A stretch of DNA of 64,000 nt from positions 49,163,703 to 49,227,702 of the forward strand of contig OZ023206.1 in the NCBI GenBank assembly GCA_963995525.1, written 5' to 3'. The translations under genes and the position numbers were made by a program. The stretch comes from Escarpia spicata. Its lineage: Eukaryota; Annelida; Polychaeta; Sabellida; Siboglinidae. Shown piece after piece: positions 29,542 to 42,726 of the stretch. The notes under the pieces are model-generated. The model did not search any database. It was not told where the DNA came from and worked only from the letters and a program-made list of their open reading frames with translations. Positions within the stretch are counted from its first letter, which is position 1. Each line of letters opens with the position of its first letter.

Positions 29542-30219
29542 ATCAGAAGTAATTGCTTAGGTTGGGACATAAAACAATAATATAGCCAGCCTTTGTACGT
29601 ATGTTAGGTATTTTACAAAAGAGTGAACTTGTGTGTATTTATTTTCTGTGCATATGTGAATGTTAAGAAATACTCCGTGAGTGACAGGGCAGATATCAAA
29701 GTAGTCAAGACTAGACTTAGTATAAAATAAATATAAAAGATAAGAAAAAACATGACAGATTGGGTGTTGGGTCATGAAAATAAGGCGTGACGCTAGGGAA
29801 AGGGGTGAGCTATGCTATCAACAGTGGCTGCATATAAATTAACAGTTGACAATCTAAAAATAATAATAGAAGAGATATAATGTCTTGATTAGTTATTTAA
29901 ATGTCATTCATACAAAAAAAGAAAACAAAAGGGCATGAATGACCCATATATCATCAGATATATCAACAATACCGCAAACTGTTAACTGTTAATACCGCAA
30001 ACTGTTTTTGCTAAAGTTGGTCATACAACATAAGTAGATTATGTAATTATTATTTTTCAAAATATGAATTAGCAAGTTGATAATAATTTTAACAGACAGA
30101 AGAACAGCAATACATAAAAATAGAAATACATAAAAATAGAATCACATAAAAGGTAGAATCACACAATAATCTTTAATGTATTAGATTATCAAGTTATCAA
30201 TGCTTTCATTGATAATAAC

Positions 30220-30290
30220 GTACAACTGGAGATCATTTACAGATGTACAACTGGTGATCACTTACACATGTACAACTGGAAATCGTTTAC
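30220..30290. repeat. Three 25-bp tandem repeats at the unit end (in every unit)
   Basis: GTACAACTGG starts at 30220, 30245 and 30270, each followed by a variant of AGATCATTTACAGAT; the third is cut at the unit junction. Equivalent trios precede each following unit start (near 35646, 41072, 46497, 51924, 57352 and 62779). They lie at the 5' side of the LINE and directly abut the next unit's start. Confidence 0.9.
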
Positions 30291-30529
30291 GTAACACCGC
30301 TCACTGCGCGCTTAGCTAATGGTGTTTTATTAGATGTCGACGCGAGATCTGCGGTTTACTTCAAATTTGAGGTCGCGTTCAGATTTGGCGTACGGTCGCG
30401 GCGCTTAATTGCGTTAGCTAATGGTCTCTATATCGCAATTAATGAGCAGCAGAAGGGGTAGTGAAGACAGATGGTCTTGGCACATTCAGATTTATTCGCT
30501 TGAAAGTGTTCAGCTGCCTTGGTTACACA

Positions 30530-31424
30530 TTAGCTTTCACATACGAAACTCTTTAGTTGCAGTTTTCTTGGGAAACGTTCTGCAAAATAATTCACCGTTT
30601 GATTGTTATCAACAATCAATGCGAGGAGAGACGTTCTTAGCCCATACTGGCCTGCGTGAAGGTTTTCAGATGTTGTAGAGCTCTGGCACTTCTTTTGCAT
30701 TCTCATGTCGTTACGGGGATTGTACAGACCAATTGCAACAACACATGGATGTTGGGAATGGTTCTCGCTGGCATTCCTTGATTGCTTTTTCACAACACTT
30801 TGGGCAGTCCTTTGGTTCTTTGCCGTGATAGTGCTGCTCCCATTGATGCAACTCTTCTGGTAGCACGCTCGGAGATAGCACATCACCTTTGTACACGGCA
30901 ATTGCTTCTGCAAGTTCAGGATTCTGCTTGCATTACAATGCTGGGACCAGGTCTAGGGGTGAAATGCTTATATGAGATAATGTTGAAAACATATAGTTTG
31001 AAGGCCATTTAACCAAATATTCCTACCATGAAAATTTAAGCAAATAACACAATTAGCACAAGCGTATTTATTTGAAGTTTTTTTAAATAATTTTAAATAT
31101 CTTATAGGTGAGTCAATCTATTTAACACGTATCTGTTTTGAACGGTACAAGAACTAACTTAATCCAACCCATTCCACACTAACATAGCTACTAGCGTTAT
31201 TACACACACGCGCGCGCGCACACATATGTACACTTTATAAATTATGCATTAACATTATCTTGGCAATTTACACTAGACATGACAGTGATCACATGATCCA
31301 GCAAAGGTATGCACAGGTTACTACGATAGTATTGTTCTGGACTCTCAACTGGGACATTGCTGCTATGGTGTTGTGTTCTGGCTACCCTCGGCCTGCTTGG
31401 TTTGACGCGAACGTCATCGGCCAC
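30530..31424 (-). pseudogene. hAT transposase relic in U2
   Basis: Copy of the U1 relic with YYRSN in place of YYRRN and EELHQWEQHYHGK in place of EELQQWEQHYRGK. The internal stops and frame changes are the same. Confidence 0.65.
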
Positions 31425-31874
31425 CTCACAAAGAACAAGAAGAACAATAACAAGAAAGTTTTATTTAGACCCCAATTACAATATGTGTATAATATGAAAT
31501 TAACGTAACATGAACAGGCATATATATACAAATGCAGTGTAATTTCAAATTAGATGGGGTCTGTGACTCCTATTAAGACAATAACATTCGCTCTCATAGG
31601 AGCCACATTAATAATTTGTTTCAATTCAATTTTACCGAAGGAAGTGCAAATGCAAAAGTAAAAGTGCAGGAAAAGAAAAGAAACCGACATAACTTGATTA
31701 CATATATGCATGTATTGGAGTATTTAAGGTATGTTAAAATAAACAAATACTAGTTGTCAATAGTACACTTCAATATACTTGATATGTATGTGTATATGCA
31801 CAAATACAATATCCATATGCTGATTTATATATATACAATACATATCCATACATATCACATGCAATAATACAGTT

Positions 31875-33838
31875 TTAATGACTTTGATAACATGTATAGC
31901 AGTTTAATATTGTACACGTATCTACGTATTTTTCTAATAAATTGTTTTTTGCATAATTACCAAAACTTCTGAAGGTATGTGTTCCAATCTTCTCTGTGAC
32001 TAACTTTGAGGTATTGTTTATGACATATGGCAAACTGTATCTAAGACATCTTTTGGCAAATTCATGTTTTGTTCTGAATGGGTGTAACTCTGTTTTTTTC
32101 CTTGTGTTGTATTTGTGTACGTAAGCATTTGTAATTATTTTCCAATTTAATAGATAAGCAGGTAGGTCATGATGTACATATTTATAATAAAACTTAAGTT
32201 CGTGTAATTTATCATGTCATCAATTTTTAAGATATTCAATTTTTTGAAAAGTGGCTCAGAGTGTGAATTATATTTACTTATAGATACAATTCTCATAGCT
32301 TTCTTTTGTATTTTCAACATTCGACTACCTTGGTATCCCCACACCATAATACAATAGTTGATATGTGATAAAAATAACGTATTATATAAGATAATTTTAA
32401 TTTCTAGGGGAAAGACATATTTTAGTCTGTTTAATATGCCGACTGTTTTGGAACACTTGTTTGTTACTTTTTCAATGTGTTTATTCCAATTTAAATTTGT
32501 ATCTAAAGTAAGTCCTAACAAATTAAATTCATCTACTCTTTCAATGTTTGTACCATTTATATTGAGCATAAAGTTATCGACAGCTTTATTTTTCATGTGA
32601 AAAATCATATATTTGGATTTGTTTCTGTTTAATGATAATTTATTAATGTTTAACCATTCAATTATTTTAAGGAGTTCATCGTTTACTGCCGATTTTATAT
32701 TTCTATTTGGGGAGTTACCCTGAAAATGATTGATGGTGCTAAATAAGGTGGTATCGTCGGCATACATAATAAAGTTAAACATTTCGCTAGCTTTAGGGAA
32801 ATCATTAATGTATATTATGAATAATAGGGGACCAAGAATAGATCCTTGTGGTACACCAATTGTGATAGGTAGAATATTAGAACTTTCATTTTGAAATTCG
32901 GTGTATTGTCTTCTATTGCCTAAGTAGCTTTTAAATAGATTCAGGGTAGGACCCTGTAATCCATAATATCTTAGTTTAGTTAATAGTATCGAGTGATCAA
33001 TTGTATCGAAGGCCTTAGAGAGGTCAAGAAAAATACTGAAAGGAACATAATTTTTATCAATTTGTGTAATTATTCTATCTATTAGTTCAAGTGATACTAA
33101 CTCGGTAGAGTGTTTTTTTCTAAAACCATATTGATTTTTAACAAATAGATCAGAATCATTAAAGTATACTGTTAGTTGACTAGATATTATTTTCTCTATC
33201 ACTTTTGAAATTGTTGGGAGAAGAGATATGGGTCTATAATTTTTAAAATCAGATGGGTCATCTTTCTTAAAAATAGGAATTACTTTAGCGAGTTTAAGTG
33301 TATCGGGAAATATACCAGTATTTATTACTTGATTTATTACCAGGGTTAATGGTTTGATGATGGAGGGTTCAATTATTTTCAAAAGTTTACAGGAAATACC
33401 GTCATAGCCACTACTGTTTTTATTGGGAAGGCTTTCAATGGTTTTCTTGACTATTTCTTCATCAACATTTAATAGACTGAAAACGGAATGGACATTATCA
33501 TTTAAGTAGTAATTGTAATCCTTATTTCCATTGTAATGAATGTCTTGTGCTGTCGACTGACCTATACTTGTAAAAAAGTTGTTAAATTGGTTTGCAATAA
33601 CCGTTTTATCTGTTATAGTTATACCGTTACTTTTAAACAAAACAGTGTTGTTTGAATTGTTTTTGGAGATCAATTCATTTATGGTTTTCCATGTATTTCT
33701 GATGTCATCTTTATATCGGTTGAAGCGTGACTCAAAGTACATTTGTTTGGCAGTACGAATATTGTTTTTAAATATTGAGTTATATGTTTTTAGGTTAGTT
33801 AGAAGGACTTCGTACATAGGTAAATTTGGATTATACAT
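31875..33838 (-). pseudogene. LINE reverse transcriptase, U2, frameshifted near the C-terminus
   Basis: Open for 563 codons (32147-33838) with all RT motifs, including YADD. The coding strand then loses one base at about 32208-32212 (AATTTATCATG here, against AATTTTAACATG in U1), so the last ~100 residues (31875-32210) are out of frame. It also has Val in QLTVYF where the other units have Ala. The catalytic core is intact. Confidence 0.9.
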
Positions 33839-33841
33839 TTT

Positions 33842-34967
33842 TTATTTCTTATAAAGCGAGTCTCGATATTTGATTGATTTTAGAAGACCGTGTGTGATCC
33901 AGGTTGAATGCTTATGTTTGTATTTATTATATTTCATGATTTTAACAGGCATATGCTTATTCTTAGCATGCATAATTTCTTCGTGTATTATGTTATAATT
34001 TAAATTGGGGTCAGCCGTAGGAGATTTGTTTAGTTTGTTATACATTGCATCCGAATTTATCTCTAGTTTAACATTATGCATAGCTACCTTATTTTGTAGA
34101 TTTACTCGAACAAATTTTGGAGGAGGTTTGGATTTTACGTTGATATTCATGATTAGGAAGTAAGGTTGATGATCAGAAATGGTATTAGTGAAGATTCCTG
34201 CAGTGCTATCTAATATTGATTTATTTAATTTACTGAAAAAGTTGTCTATCAGTGTTCCGTTAGTTCTGGTAAAGCGAGTTGGAAAGGTAATTTGTGGATA
34301 GAGACTGCATGAAATTATAGTATCAAAAAATTCACTATATATTTTGTTCTCGTTTATTTTCAGTAGATTGATATTGAAATCGCCTGAAAGTAGCCATTGT
34401 TGTTGAAAATTCATCTATGAAATCTATAATATTTAGATTTAATGACCTAGGCGGTCTGTATATGTTTCCAATAGTAAGTGTTTTTGATAAGCTGCCACCA
34501 GTTACTTGCATTACTAACCCCTCCCAATGTTCATACATGTTGATATTCTTAAGTACTTTATATTTAAATTTATGATCTACGTAAATTATTAAACCCCCTT
34601 TGACACTACAGTGTTTCCCTTGAGCAATTTGATCATATCCGTGTAAACTGAATTGAGATAAATTATCATGATTTGACTTCCATGTTTCTTGCAAACATAT
34701 AATGCTAAATTTAAATTGTTTAGTATTTAGAAGCTCTACAAAAAGTTCAAGTTCGTCAAATTTAGCATTAATGGATTGAATATTTAAGCTTAGTATACTA
34801 AAATTATCAGTATTTTTGTGTGCTAACTTATGAAACTTATCGATGTCATAGTATGAAGAACAATGGATCAACTGGGGTTCATTTTGTTCAGTACTATTTT
34901 CGTTTATATCTAGAAGATTTATTAAAGAACAGTTTCGGATACCTCCCAAGTGGGAGAGAAATGTCAC
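33842..34967 (-). pseudogene. LINE endonuclease region, U2 (frameshifted)
   Basis: Frames 34335-34967 and 33842-34414 show the same one-base offset and the same terminal TAA as U1. It has Met in LVMQVTGG where the others have Ile, and the presumed ATG is ATT. Confidence 0.88.
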
Positions 34968-35955
34968 ATCAGAAGTAATTGCTTAGGTTGGGACATAAAA
35001 CAATAATATAGCCAGCCTTTGTACGTATGTTAGGTATTTTACAAAAGAGTGAACTTGTGTGTATTTATTTTCTGTGCATATGTGAATGTTAAGAAATACT
35101 CCGTGAGTGACAGGGCAGATATCAAAGTAGTCAAGACTAGACTTAGTATAAAATAAATATAAAAGATAAGAAAAAACATGACAGATTGGGTGTTGGGTCA
35201 TGAAAATAAGGCGTGACGCTAGGGAAAGGGGTGAGCTATGCTATCAACAGTGGCTGCATATAAATTAACAGTTGACAATCTAAAAATAATAATAGAAGAG
35301 ATATAATGTCTTGATTAGTTATTTAAATGTCATTCATACAAAAAAAGAAAACAAAAGGGCATGAATGACCCATATATCATCAGATATATCAACAATACCG
35401 CAAACTGTTAACTGTTAATACCGCAAACTGTTTTTGCTAAAGTTGGTCATACAACATAAGTAGATTATGTAATTATTATTTTTCAAAATATGAATTAGCA
35501 AGTTGATAATAATTTTAACAGACAGAAGAACAGCAATACATAAAAATAGAAATACATAAAAATAGAATCACATAAAAGGTAGAATCACACAATAATCTTT
35601 AATGTATTAGATTATCAAGTTATCAATGCTTTCATTGATAATAACGTACAACTGGAGATCATTTACAGATGTACAACTGGTGATCACTTACATATGTACA
35701 ACTGGAAATCGTTTACGTAACACCGCTCACTGCGCGCTTAGCTAATGGTGTTTTATTAGATGTCGACGCGAGATCTGCGGTTTACTTCAAATTTGAGGTC
35801 GCGTTCAGATTTGGCGTACGGTCGCGGCGCTTAATTGCGTTAGCTAATGGTCTCTATATCGCAATTAATGAGCAGCAGAAGGGGTAGTGAAGACAGATGG
35901 TCTTGGCACATTCAGATTTATTCGCTTGAAAGTGTTCAGCTGCCTTGGTTACACA

Positions 35956-36850
35956 TTAGCTTTCACATACGAAACTCTTTAGTTGCAGTTTTCTTGGGAA
36001 ACGTTCTGCAAAATAATTCACCGTTTGATTGTTATCAACAATCAATGCGAGGAGAGACGTTCTTAGCCCATACTGGCCTGCGTGAAGGTTTTCAGATGTT
36101 GTAGAGCTCTGGCACTTCTTTTGCATTCTCATGTCGTTACGGGGATTGTACAGACCAATTGCAACAACACATGGATGTTGGGAATGGTTCTCGCTGGCAT
36201 TCCTTGATTGCTTTTTCACAACACTTTGGGCAGTCCTTTGGTTCTTTGCCGTGATAGTGCTGCTCCCATTGATGCAACTCTTCTGGTAGCACGCTCGGAG
36301 ATAGCACATCACCTTTGTACACGGCAATTGCTTCTGCAAGTTCAGGATTCTGCTTGCATTACAATGCTGGGACCAGGTCTAGGGGTGAAATGCTTATATG
36401 AGATAATGTTGAAAACATATAGTTTGAAGGCCATTTAACCAAATATTCCTACCATGAAAATTTAAGCAAATAACACAATTAGCACAAGCGTATTTATTTG
36501 AAGTTTTTTTAAATAATTTTAAATATCTTATAGGTGAGTCAATCTATTTAACACGTATCTGTTTTGAACGGTACAAGAACTAACTTAATCCAACCCATTC
36601 CACACTAACATAGCTACTAGCGTTATTACACACACGCGCGCGCGCACACATATGTACACTTTATAAATTATGCATTAACATTATCTTGGCAATTTACACT
36701 AGACATGACAGTGATCACATGATCCAGCAAAGGTATGCACAGGTTACTACGATAGTATTGTTCTGGACTCTCAACTGGGACATTGCTGCTATGGTGTTGT
36801 GTTCTGGCTACCCTCGGCCTGCTTGGTTTGACGCGAACGTCATCGGCCAC
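35956..36850 (-). pseudogene. hAT transposase relic in U3
   Basis: Carries the YYRSN variant, as in U2; otherwise as U1. Confidence 0.65.
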
Positions 36851-37300
36851 CTCACAAAGAACAAGAAGAACAATAACAAGAAAGTTTTATTTAGACCCCA
36901 ATTACAATATGTGTATAATATGAAATTAACGTAACATGAACAGGCATATATATACAAATGCAGTGTAATTTCAAATTAGATGGGGTCTGTGACTCCTATT
37001 AAGACAATAACATTCGCTCTCATAGGAGCCACATTAATAATTTGTTTCAATTCAATTTTACCGAAGGAAGTGCAAATGCAAAAGTAAAAGTGCAGGAAAA
37101 GAAAAGAAACCGACATAACTTGATTACATATATGCATGTATTGGAGTATTTAAGGTATGTTAAAATAAACAAATACTAGTTGTCAATAGTACACTTCAAT
37201 ATACTTGATATGTATGTGTATATGCACAAATACAATATCCATATGCTGATTTATATATATACAATACATATCCATACATATCACATGCAATAATACAGTT

Positions 37301-39264
37301 TTAATGACTTTGATAACATGTATAGCAGTTTAATATTGTACACGTATCTACGTATTTTTCTAATAAATTGTTTTTTGCATAATTACCAAAACTTCTGAAG
37401 GTATGTGTTCCAATCTTCTCTGTGACTAACTTTGAGGTATTGTTTATGACATATGGCAAACTGTATCTAAGACATCTTTTGGCAAATTCATGTTTTGTTC
37501 TGAATGGGTGTAACTCTGTTTTTTTCCTTGTGTTGTATTTGTGTACGTAAGCATTTGTAATTATTTTCCAATTTAATAGATAAGCAGGTAGGTCATGATG
37601 TACATATTTATAATAAAACTTAAGTTCGTGTAATTTATCATGTCATCAATTTTTAAGATATTCAATTTTTTGAAAAGTGGCTCAGAGTGTGAATTATATT
37701 TACTTATAGATACAATTCTCATAGCTTTCTTTTGTATTTTCAACATTCGACTACCTTGGTATCCCCACACCATAATACAATAGTTGATATGTGATAAAAA
37801 TAACGTATTATATAAGATAATTTTAATTTCTAGGGGAAAGACATATTTTAGTCTGTTTAATATGCCGACTGTTTTGGAACACTTGTTTGTTACTTTTTCA
37901 ATGTGTTTATTCCAATTTAAATTTGTATCTAAAGTAAGTCCTAACAAATTAAATTCATCTACTCTTTCAATGTTTGTACCATTTATATTGAGCATAAAGT
38001 TATCGACAGCTTTATTTTTCATGTGAAAAATCATATATTTGGATTTGTTTCTGTTTAATGATAATTTATTAATGTTTAACCATTCAATTATTTTAAGGAG
38101 TTCATCGTTTACTGCCGATTTTATATTTCTATTTGGGGAGTTACCCTGAAAATGATTGATGGTGCTAAATAAGGTGGTATCGTCGGCATACATAATAAAG
38201 TTAAACATTTCGCTAGCTTTAGGGAAATCATTAATGTATATTATGAATAATAGGGGACCAAGAATAGATCCTTGTGGTACACCAATTGTGATAGGTAGAA
38301 TATTAGAACTTTCATTTTGAAATTCGGTGTATTGTCTTCTATTGCCTAAGTAGCTTTTAAATAGATTCAGGGTAGGACCCTGTAATCCATAATATCTTAG
38401 TTTAGTTAATAGTATCGAGTGATCAATTGTATCGAAGGCCTTAGAGAGGTCAAGAAAAATACTGAAAGGAACATAATTTTTATCAATTTGTGTAATTATT
38501 CTATCTATTAGTTCAAGTGATACTAACTCGGTAGAGTGTTTTTTTCTAAAACCATATTGATTTTTAACAAATAGATCAGAATCATTAAAGTATGCTGTTA
38601 GTTGACTAGATATTATTTTCTCTATCACTTTTGAAATTGTTGGGAGAAGAGATATGGGTCTATAATTTTTAAAATCAGATGGGTCATCTTTCTTAAAAAT
38701 AGGAATTACTTTAGCGAGTTTAAGTGTATCGGGAAATATACCAGTATTTATTACTTGATTTATTACCAGGGTTAATGGTTTGATGATGGAGGGTTCAATT
38801 ATTTTCAAAAGTTTACAGGAAATACCGTCATAGCCACTACTGTTTTTATTGGGAAGGCTTTCAATGGTTTTCTTGACTATTTCTTCATCAACATTTAATA
38901 GACTGAAAACGGAATGGACATTATCATTTAAGTAGTAATTGTAATCCTTATTTCCATTGTAATGAATGTCTTGTGCTGTCGACTGACCTATACTTGTAAA
39001 AAAGTTGTTAAATTGGTTTGCAATAACCGTTTTATCTGTTATAGTTATACCGTTACTTTTAAACAAAACAGTGTTGTTTGAATTGTTTTTGGAGATAAAT
39101 TCATTTATGGTTTTCCATGTATTTCTGATGTCATCTTTATATCGGTTGAAGCGTGACTCAAAGTACATTTGTTTGGCAGTACGAATATTGTTTTTAAATA
39201 TTGAGTTATATGTTTTTAGGTTAGTTAGAAGGACTTCGTACATAGGTAAATTTGGATTAGACAT
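37301..39264 (-). pseudogene. LINE reverse transcriptase, U3, frameshifted near the C-terminus
   Basis: Open for 563 codons (37573-39264), with the same one-base loss near 37638 as U2 and the same RIVSISKY variant. It begins MSNPNLP and keeps KTINEF, which it shares with U1 only. All RT motifs are present. Confidence 0.9.
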
Positions 39265-39267
39265 TTT

Positions 39268-40405
39268 TTATTTCTTATAAAGCGAGTCTCGATATTTGAT
39301 TGATTTTAGAAGACCGTGTGTGATCCAGGTTGAATGCTTATGTTTGTATTTATTATATTTCATGATTTTAACAGGCATATGCTTATTCTTAGCATGCATA
39401 ATTTCTTCGTGTATTATGTTATAATTTAAATTGGGGTCAGCCGTAGGAGATTTGTTTAGTTTGTTATACATTGCATCCGAATTTATCTCTAGTTTAACAT
39501 TATGCATAGCTACCTTATTTTGTAGATTTACTCGAACAAATTTTGGAGGAGGTTTGGATTTTACGTTGATATTCATGATTAGGAAGTAAGGTTGATGATC
39601 AGAAAGGGTATTAGTTAAGATTCCTGCAGTGCTATCTAATATTGATTTATTTAATTTACTGAAAAAGTTGTCTATCAGTGTTCCGTTAGTTCTGGTAAAG
39701 CGAGTTGGAAAGGTAATTTGTGGATAGAGACTGCATGAAATTATAGTATCAAAAAATTCACTATATATTTTGTTCTCGTTTATTTTCAGTAGATTGATAT
39801 TGAAATCGCCTGAAAGTAGCCATTGTTGTTGAAAATTCATCTATGAAATCTATAATATTTAGATTTAATGACCTAAGCGGTCTGTATATGTTTCCAATAG
39901 TAAGTGTTTTTGATAAGCTGCCACCAGTTACTTGAATTACTAACCCCTCCCAATGTTCATACATGTTGATATTCTTAAGTACTTTATATTTAAATTTATG
40001 ATCTACGTAAATTATTAAACCCCCTTTGACACTACAGTGTTTCCCTTGAGCAATTTGATCATATCCGTGTAAACTGAATTTAGATAAATTATCATGATTT
40101 GACTTCCATGTTTCTTGCAAACATATAATGCTAAATTTAAATTGTTTAGTATTAAGAAGCTCTACAAAAAGTTCAAGTTCGTCAAATTTAGCATTAATGG
40201 ATTGAATATTTAAGCTTAGTATACTAAAATTATCAGTATTTTTGTGTGCTAACTTATGAAACTTATCGATGTCATAGTATGAAGAACAATGGATCAACTG
40301 AGGTTCATTTTGTTCAGTACTATTTTCGTTTATATCTAGAAGATTTATTAAAGAACAGTTTCGGATACCTCCCAAGTGGGAGAGAAATGTCACATCAGAA
40401 GTCAT
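39268..40405 (-). pseudogene. LINE endonuclease region, U3 (frameshifted)
   Basis: The 5' frame (39761-40405) starts at an ATG (MTSDVTFLSHLGG), which is the likely ORF2 start. Private changes include LSKFS, RPLRS and ILTNTLSDHQ. The frame change and terminal TAA are as in the other units. Confidence 0.88.
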
Positions 40406-41381
40406 TGCTTAGGTTGGGACATAACACAATAATATAGCCAGCCTTTGTACGTATGTTAGGTATTTTACAAAAGAGTGAACTTGTGTGTATTTATTTTCTG
40501 TGCATATGTGAATGTTAAGAAATACTCCGTGTGTGACAGGGCAGATATCAAAGTAGTCAAGACTAGACTTAGTATAAAATAAATATAAAAGATAAGAAAA
40601 AACATGACAGATTGGGTGTTGGGTCATGAAAATAAGGCGTGACGCTAGGGAAAGGGGTGAGCTATGCTATCAACAGTGGCTGCATATAAATTAACAGTTG
40701 ACAATCTAAAAATAATAATAGAAGAGATATAATGTCTTGATTAGTTATTTAAATGTCATTCATACAAAAAAAGAAAACAAAAGGGCATGAATGACCCATA
40801 TATCATCAGATATATCAACAATACCGCAAACTGTTAACTGTTAATACCGCAAACTGTTTTTGCTAAAGTTGGTCATACAACATAAGTAGATTATGTAATT
40901 ATTATTTTTCAAAATATGAATTAGCAAGTTGATAATAATTTTAACAGACAGAAGAACAGCAATACATAAAAATAGAAATACATAAAAATAGAATCACATA
41001 AAAGGTAGAATCACACAATAATCTTTAATGTATTAGATTATCAAGTTATCAATGCTTTCATTGATAATAACGTACAACTGGAGATCATTTACAGATGTAC
41101 AACTGGTGATCACTTACATATGTACAACTGGAAATCATTTACGTAACACCGCTCACTGCGCGCTTAGCTAATGGTGTTTTATTAGATGTCGACGCGAGAT
41201 CTGCGGTTTACTTCAAATTTGAGGTTGCGTTCAGATTTGGCGTACGGTCGCGGCGCTTAATTGCGTTAGCTAATGGTCTCTATATCGCAATTAATGAGCA
41301 GCAGAAGGGGTAGTGAAGACAGATGGTCTTGGCACATTCAGATTTATTCGCTTGAATGTGTTCAGCTGCCTTGGTTACACA

Positions 41382-42276
41382 TTAGCTTTCACATACGAAA
41401 CTCTTTACTTGCAGTTTTCTTGGGAAACGTTCTGCAAAATAATTCACCGTTTGATTGTTATCAACAATCAATGCGAGGAGAGACGTTCTTAGCCCATACT
41501 GGCCAGCGTGAAGGTTTTCAGATGTTGTAGAGCTCTGGCACTTCTTTTGCATTCTCATGTCGTTACGGGGATTGTACAGACCAATTGCAACAACACATGG
41601 ATGTTGGGAATGGTTCTCGCTGGCATTCCTTGATTGCTTTTTCACAACACTTTGGGCAGTCCTTTGGTTCTTTGCCGTGATAGTGCTGCTCCCATTGATG
41701 CAACTCTTCTGGTAGCACGCTCGGAGATAGCACATCACCTTTGTACACGGCAATTGCTTCTGCAAGTTCAGGATTCTGCTTGCATTACAATGCTGGGACC
41801 AGGTCTAGGGGTGAAATGCTTATATGAGATAATGTTGAAAACATATAGTTTGAAGGCCATTTAACCAAATATTCCTACCATGAAAATTTAAGCAAATAAC
41901 ACAATTAGCACAAGCGTATTTATTTGAAGTTTTTTTAAATAATTTTAAATATCTTATAGGTGAGTCAATCTATTTAACACGTATCTGTTTTGAACGGTAC
42001 AAGAACTAACTTAATCCAACCCATTCCACACTAACATAGCTACTAGCGTTATTACACACACGCGCGCGCGCACACATATGTACACTTTATAAATTATGCA
42101 TTAACATTATCTTGGCAATTTACACTAGACATGACAGTGATCACATGATCCAGCAAAGGTATGCACAGGTTACGACGATAGTATTGTTCTGGACTCTCAA
42201 CTGGGACATTGCTGCTATGGTGTTGTGTTCTGGCTACCCTCGGCCTGCTTGGTTTGATGCGAACGTCATCGGCCAC
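41382..42276 (-). pseudogene. hAT transposase relic in U4
   Basis: As U1, with DVRIKPSRP (others DVRVKPSRP or DVRVIPSRP) and RKLQVKSF near the C-terminus. Confidence 0.65.
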
Positions 42277-42726
42277 CTCACAAAGAACAAGAAGAACAAT
42301 AACAAGAAAGTTTTATTTAGACCCCAATTACAATATGTGTATAATATGAAATTAACGTAACATGAACAGGCATATATATACAAATGCAGTGTAATTTCAA
42401 ATTAGATGGGGTCTGTGACTCCTATTAAGACAATAACATTCGCTCTCATAGGAGCCACAGTAATAATTTGTTTCAATTCAATTTTACCGAAGGAAGTGCA
42501 AATGCAAAAGTAAAAGTGCAGGAAAAGAAAAGAAACCGACATAACTTGATTACATATATGCATGTATTGGAGTATTTAAGGTATGTTAAAATAAACAAAT
42601 ACTAGTTGTCAATAGTACACTTCAATATACTTGATATGTATGTGTATATGCACAAATACAATATCCATATGCTGATTTATATATATACAATACATATCCA
42701 TACATATCACATGCAATAATACAGTT

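Larger units (their letters stand above)
24864..30290 (-). repeat. Array unit U1 (5427 bp), first of the tandem array
   Basis: Begins GTAACACCGCTCACTGCGCG directly after unrelated sequence (...CTGGAGCCGAAA), giving the left array boundary. Layout from low to high coordinate: a GC-richer 240-bp start with two copies of TTAGCTAATGGT, the hAT relic, an ACAC/CGCG microsatellite (25773-25797), a LINE 3' region, LINE RT, LINE endonuclease and a 5' region. It ends in three 25-bp repeats starting GTACAACTGG (30220, 30245, 30270). Genes are on the - strand. U1 differs from later units by, for example, TTTATTTCAAATTTGAGG in place of TTTACTTCAAATTTGAGG. Confidence 0.96.
30291..35716 (-). repeat. Array unit U2 (5426 bp)
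   Basis: Same layout as U1. It shares the ATT in place of the endonuclease ATG with U1, but shares the RT frameshift and a Ser (YYRSN) in the hAT relic with U3. Confidence 0.96.
35717..41142 (-). repeat. Array unit U3 (5426 bp)
   Basis: Near-identical to U2 across the hAT and RT 3' part. In the endonuclease 5' end it carries the ATG and MSNP variants that are typical of U4-U7, so it joins two variant groups. Confidence 0.96.
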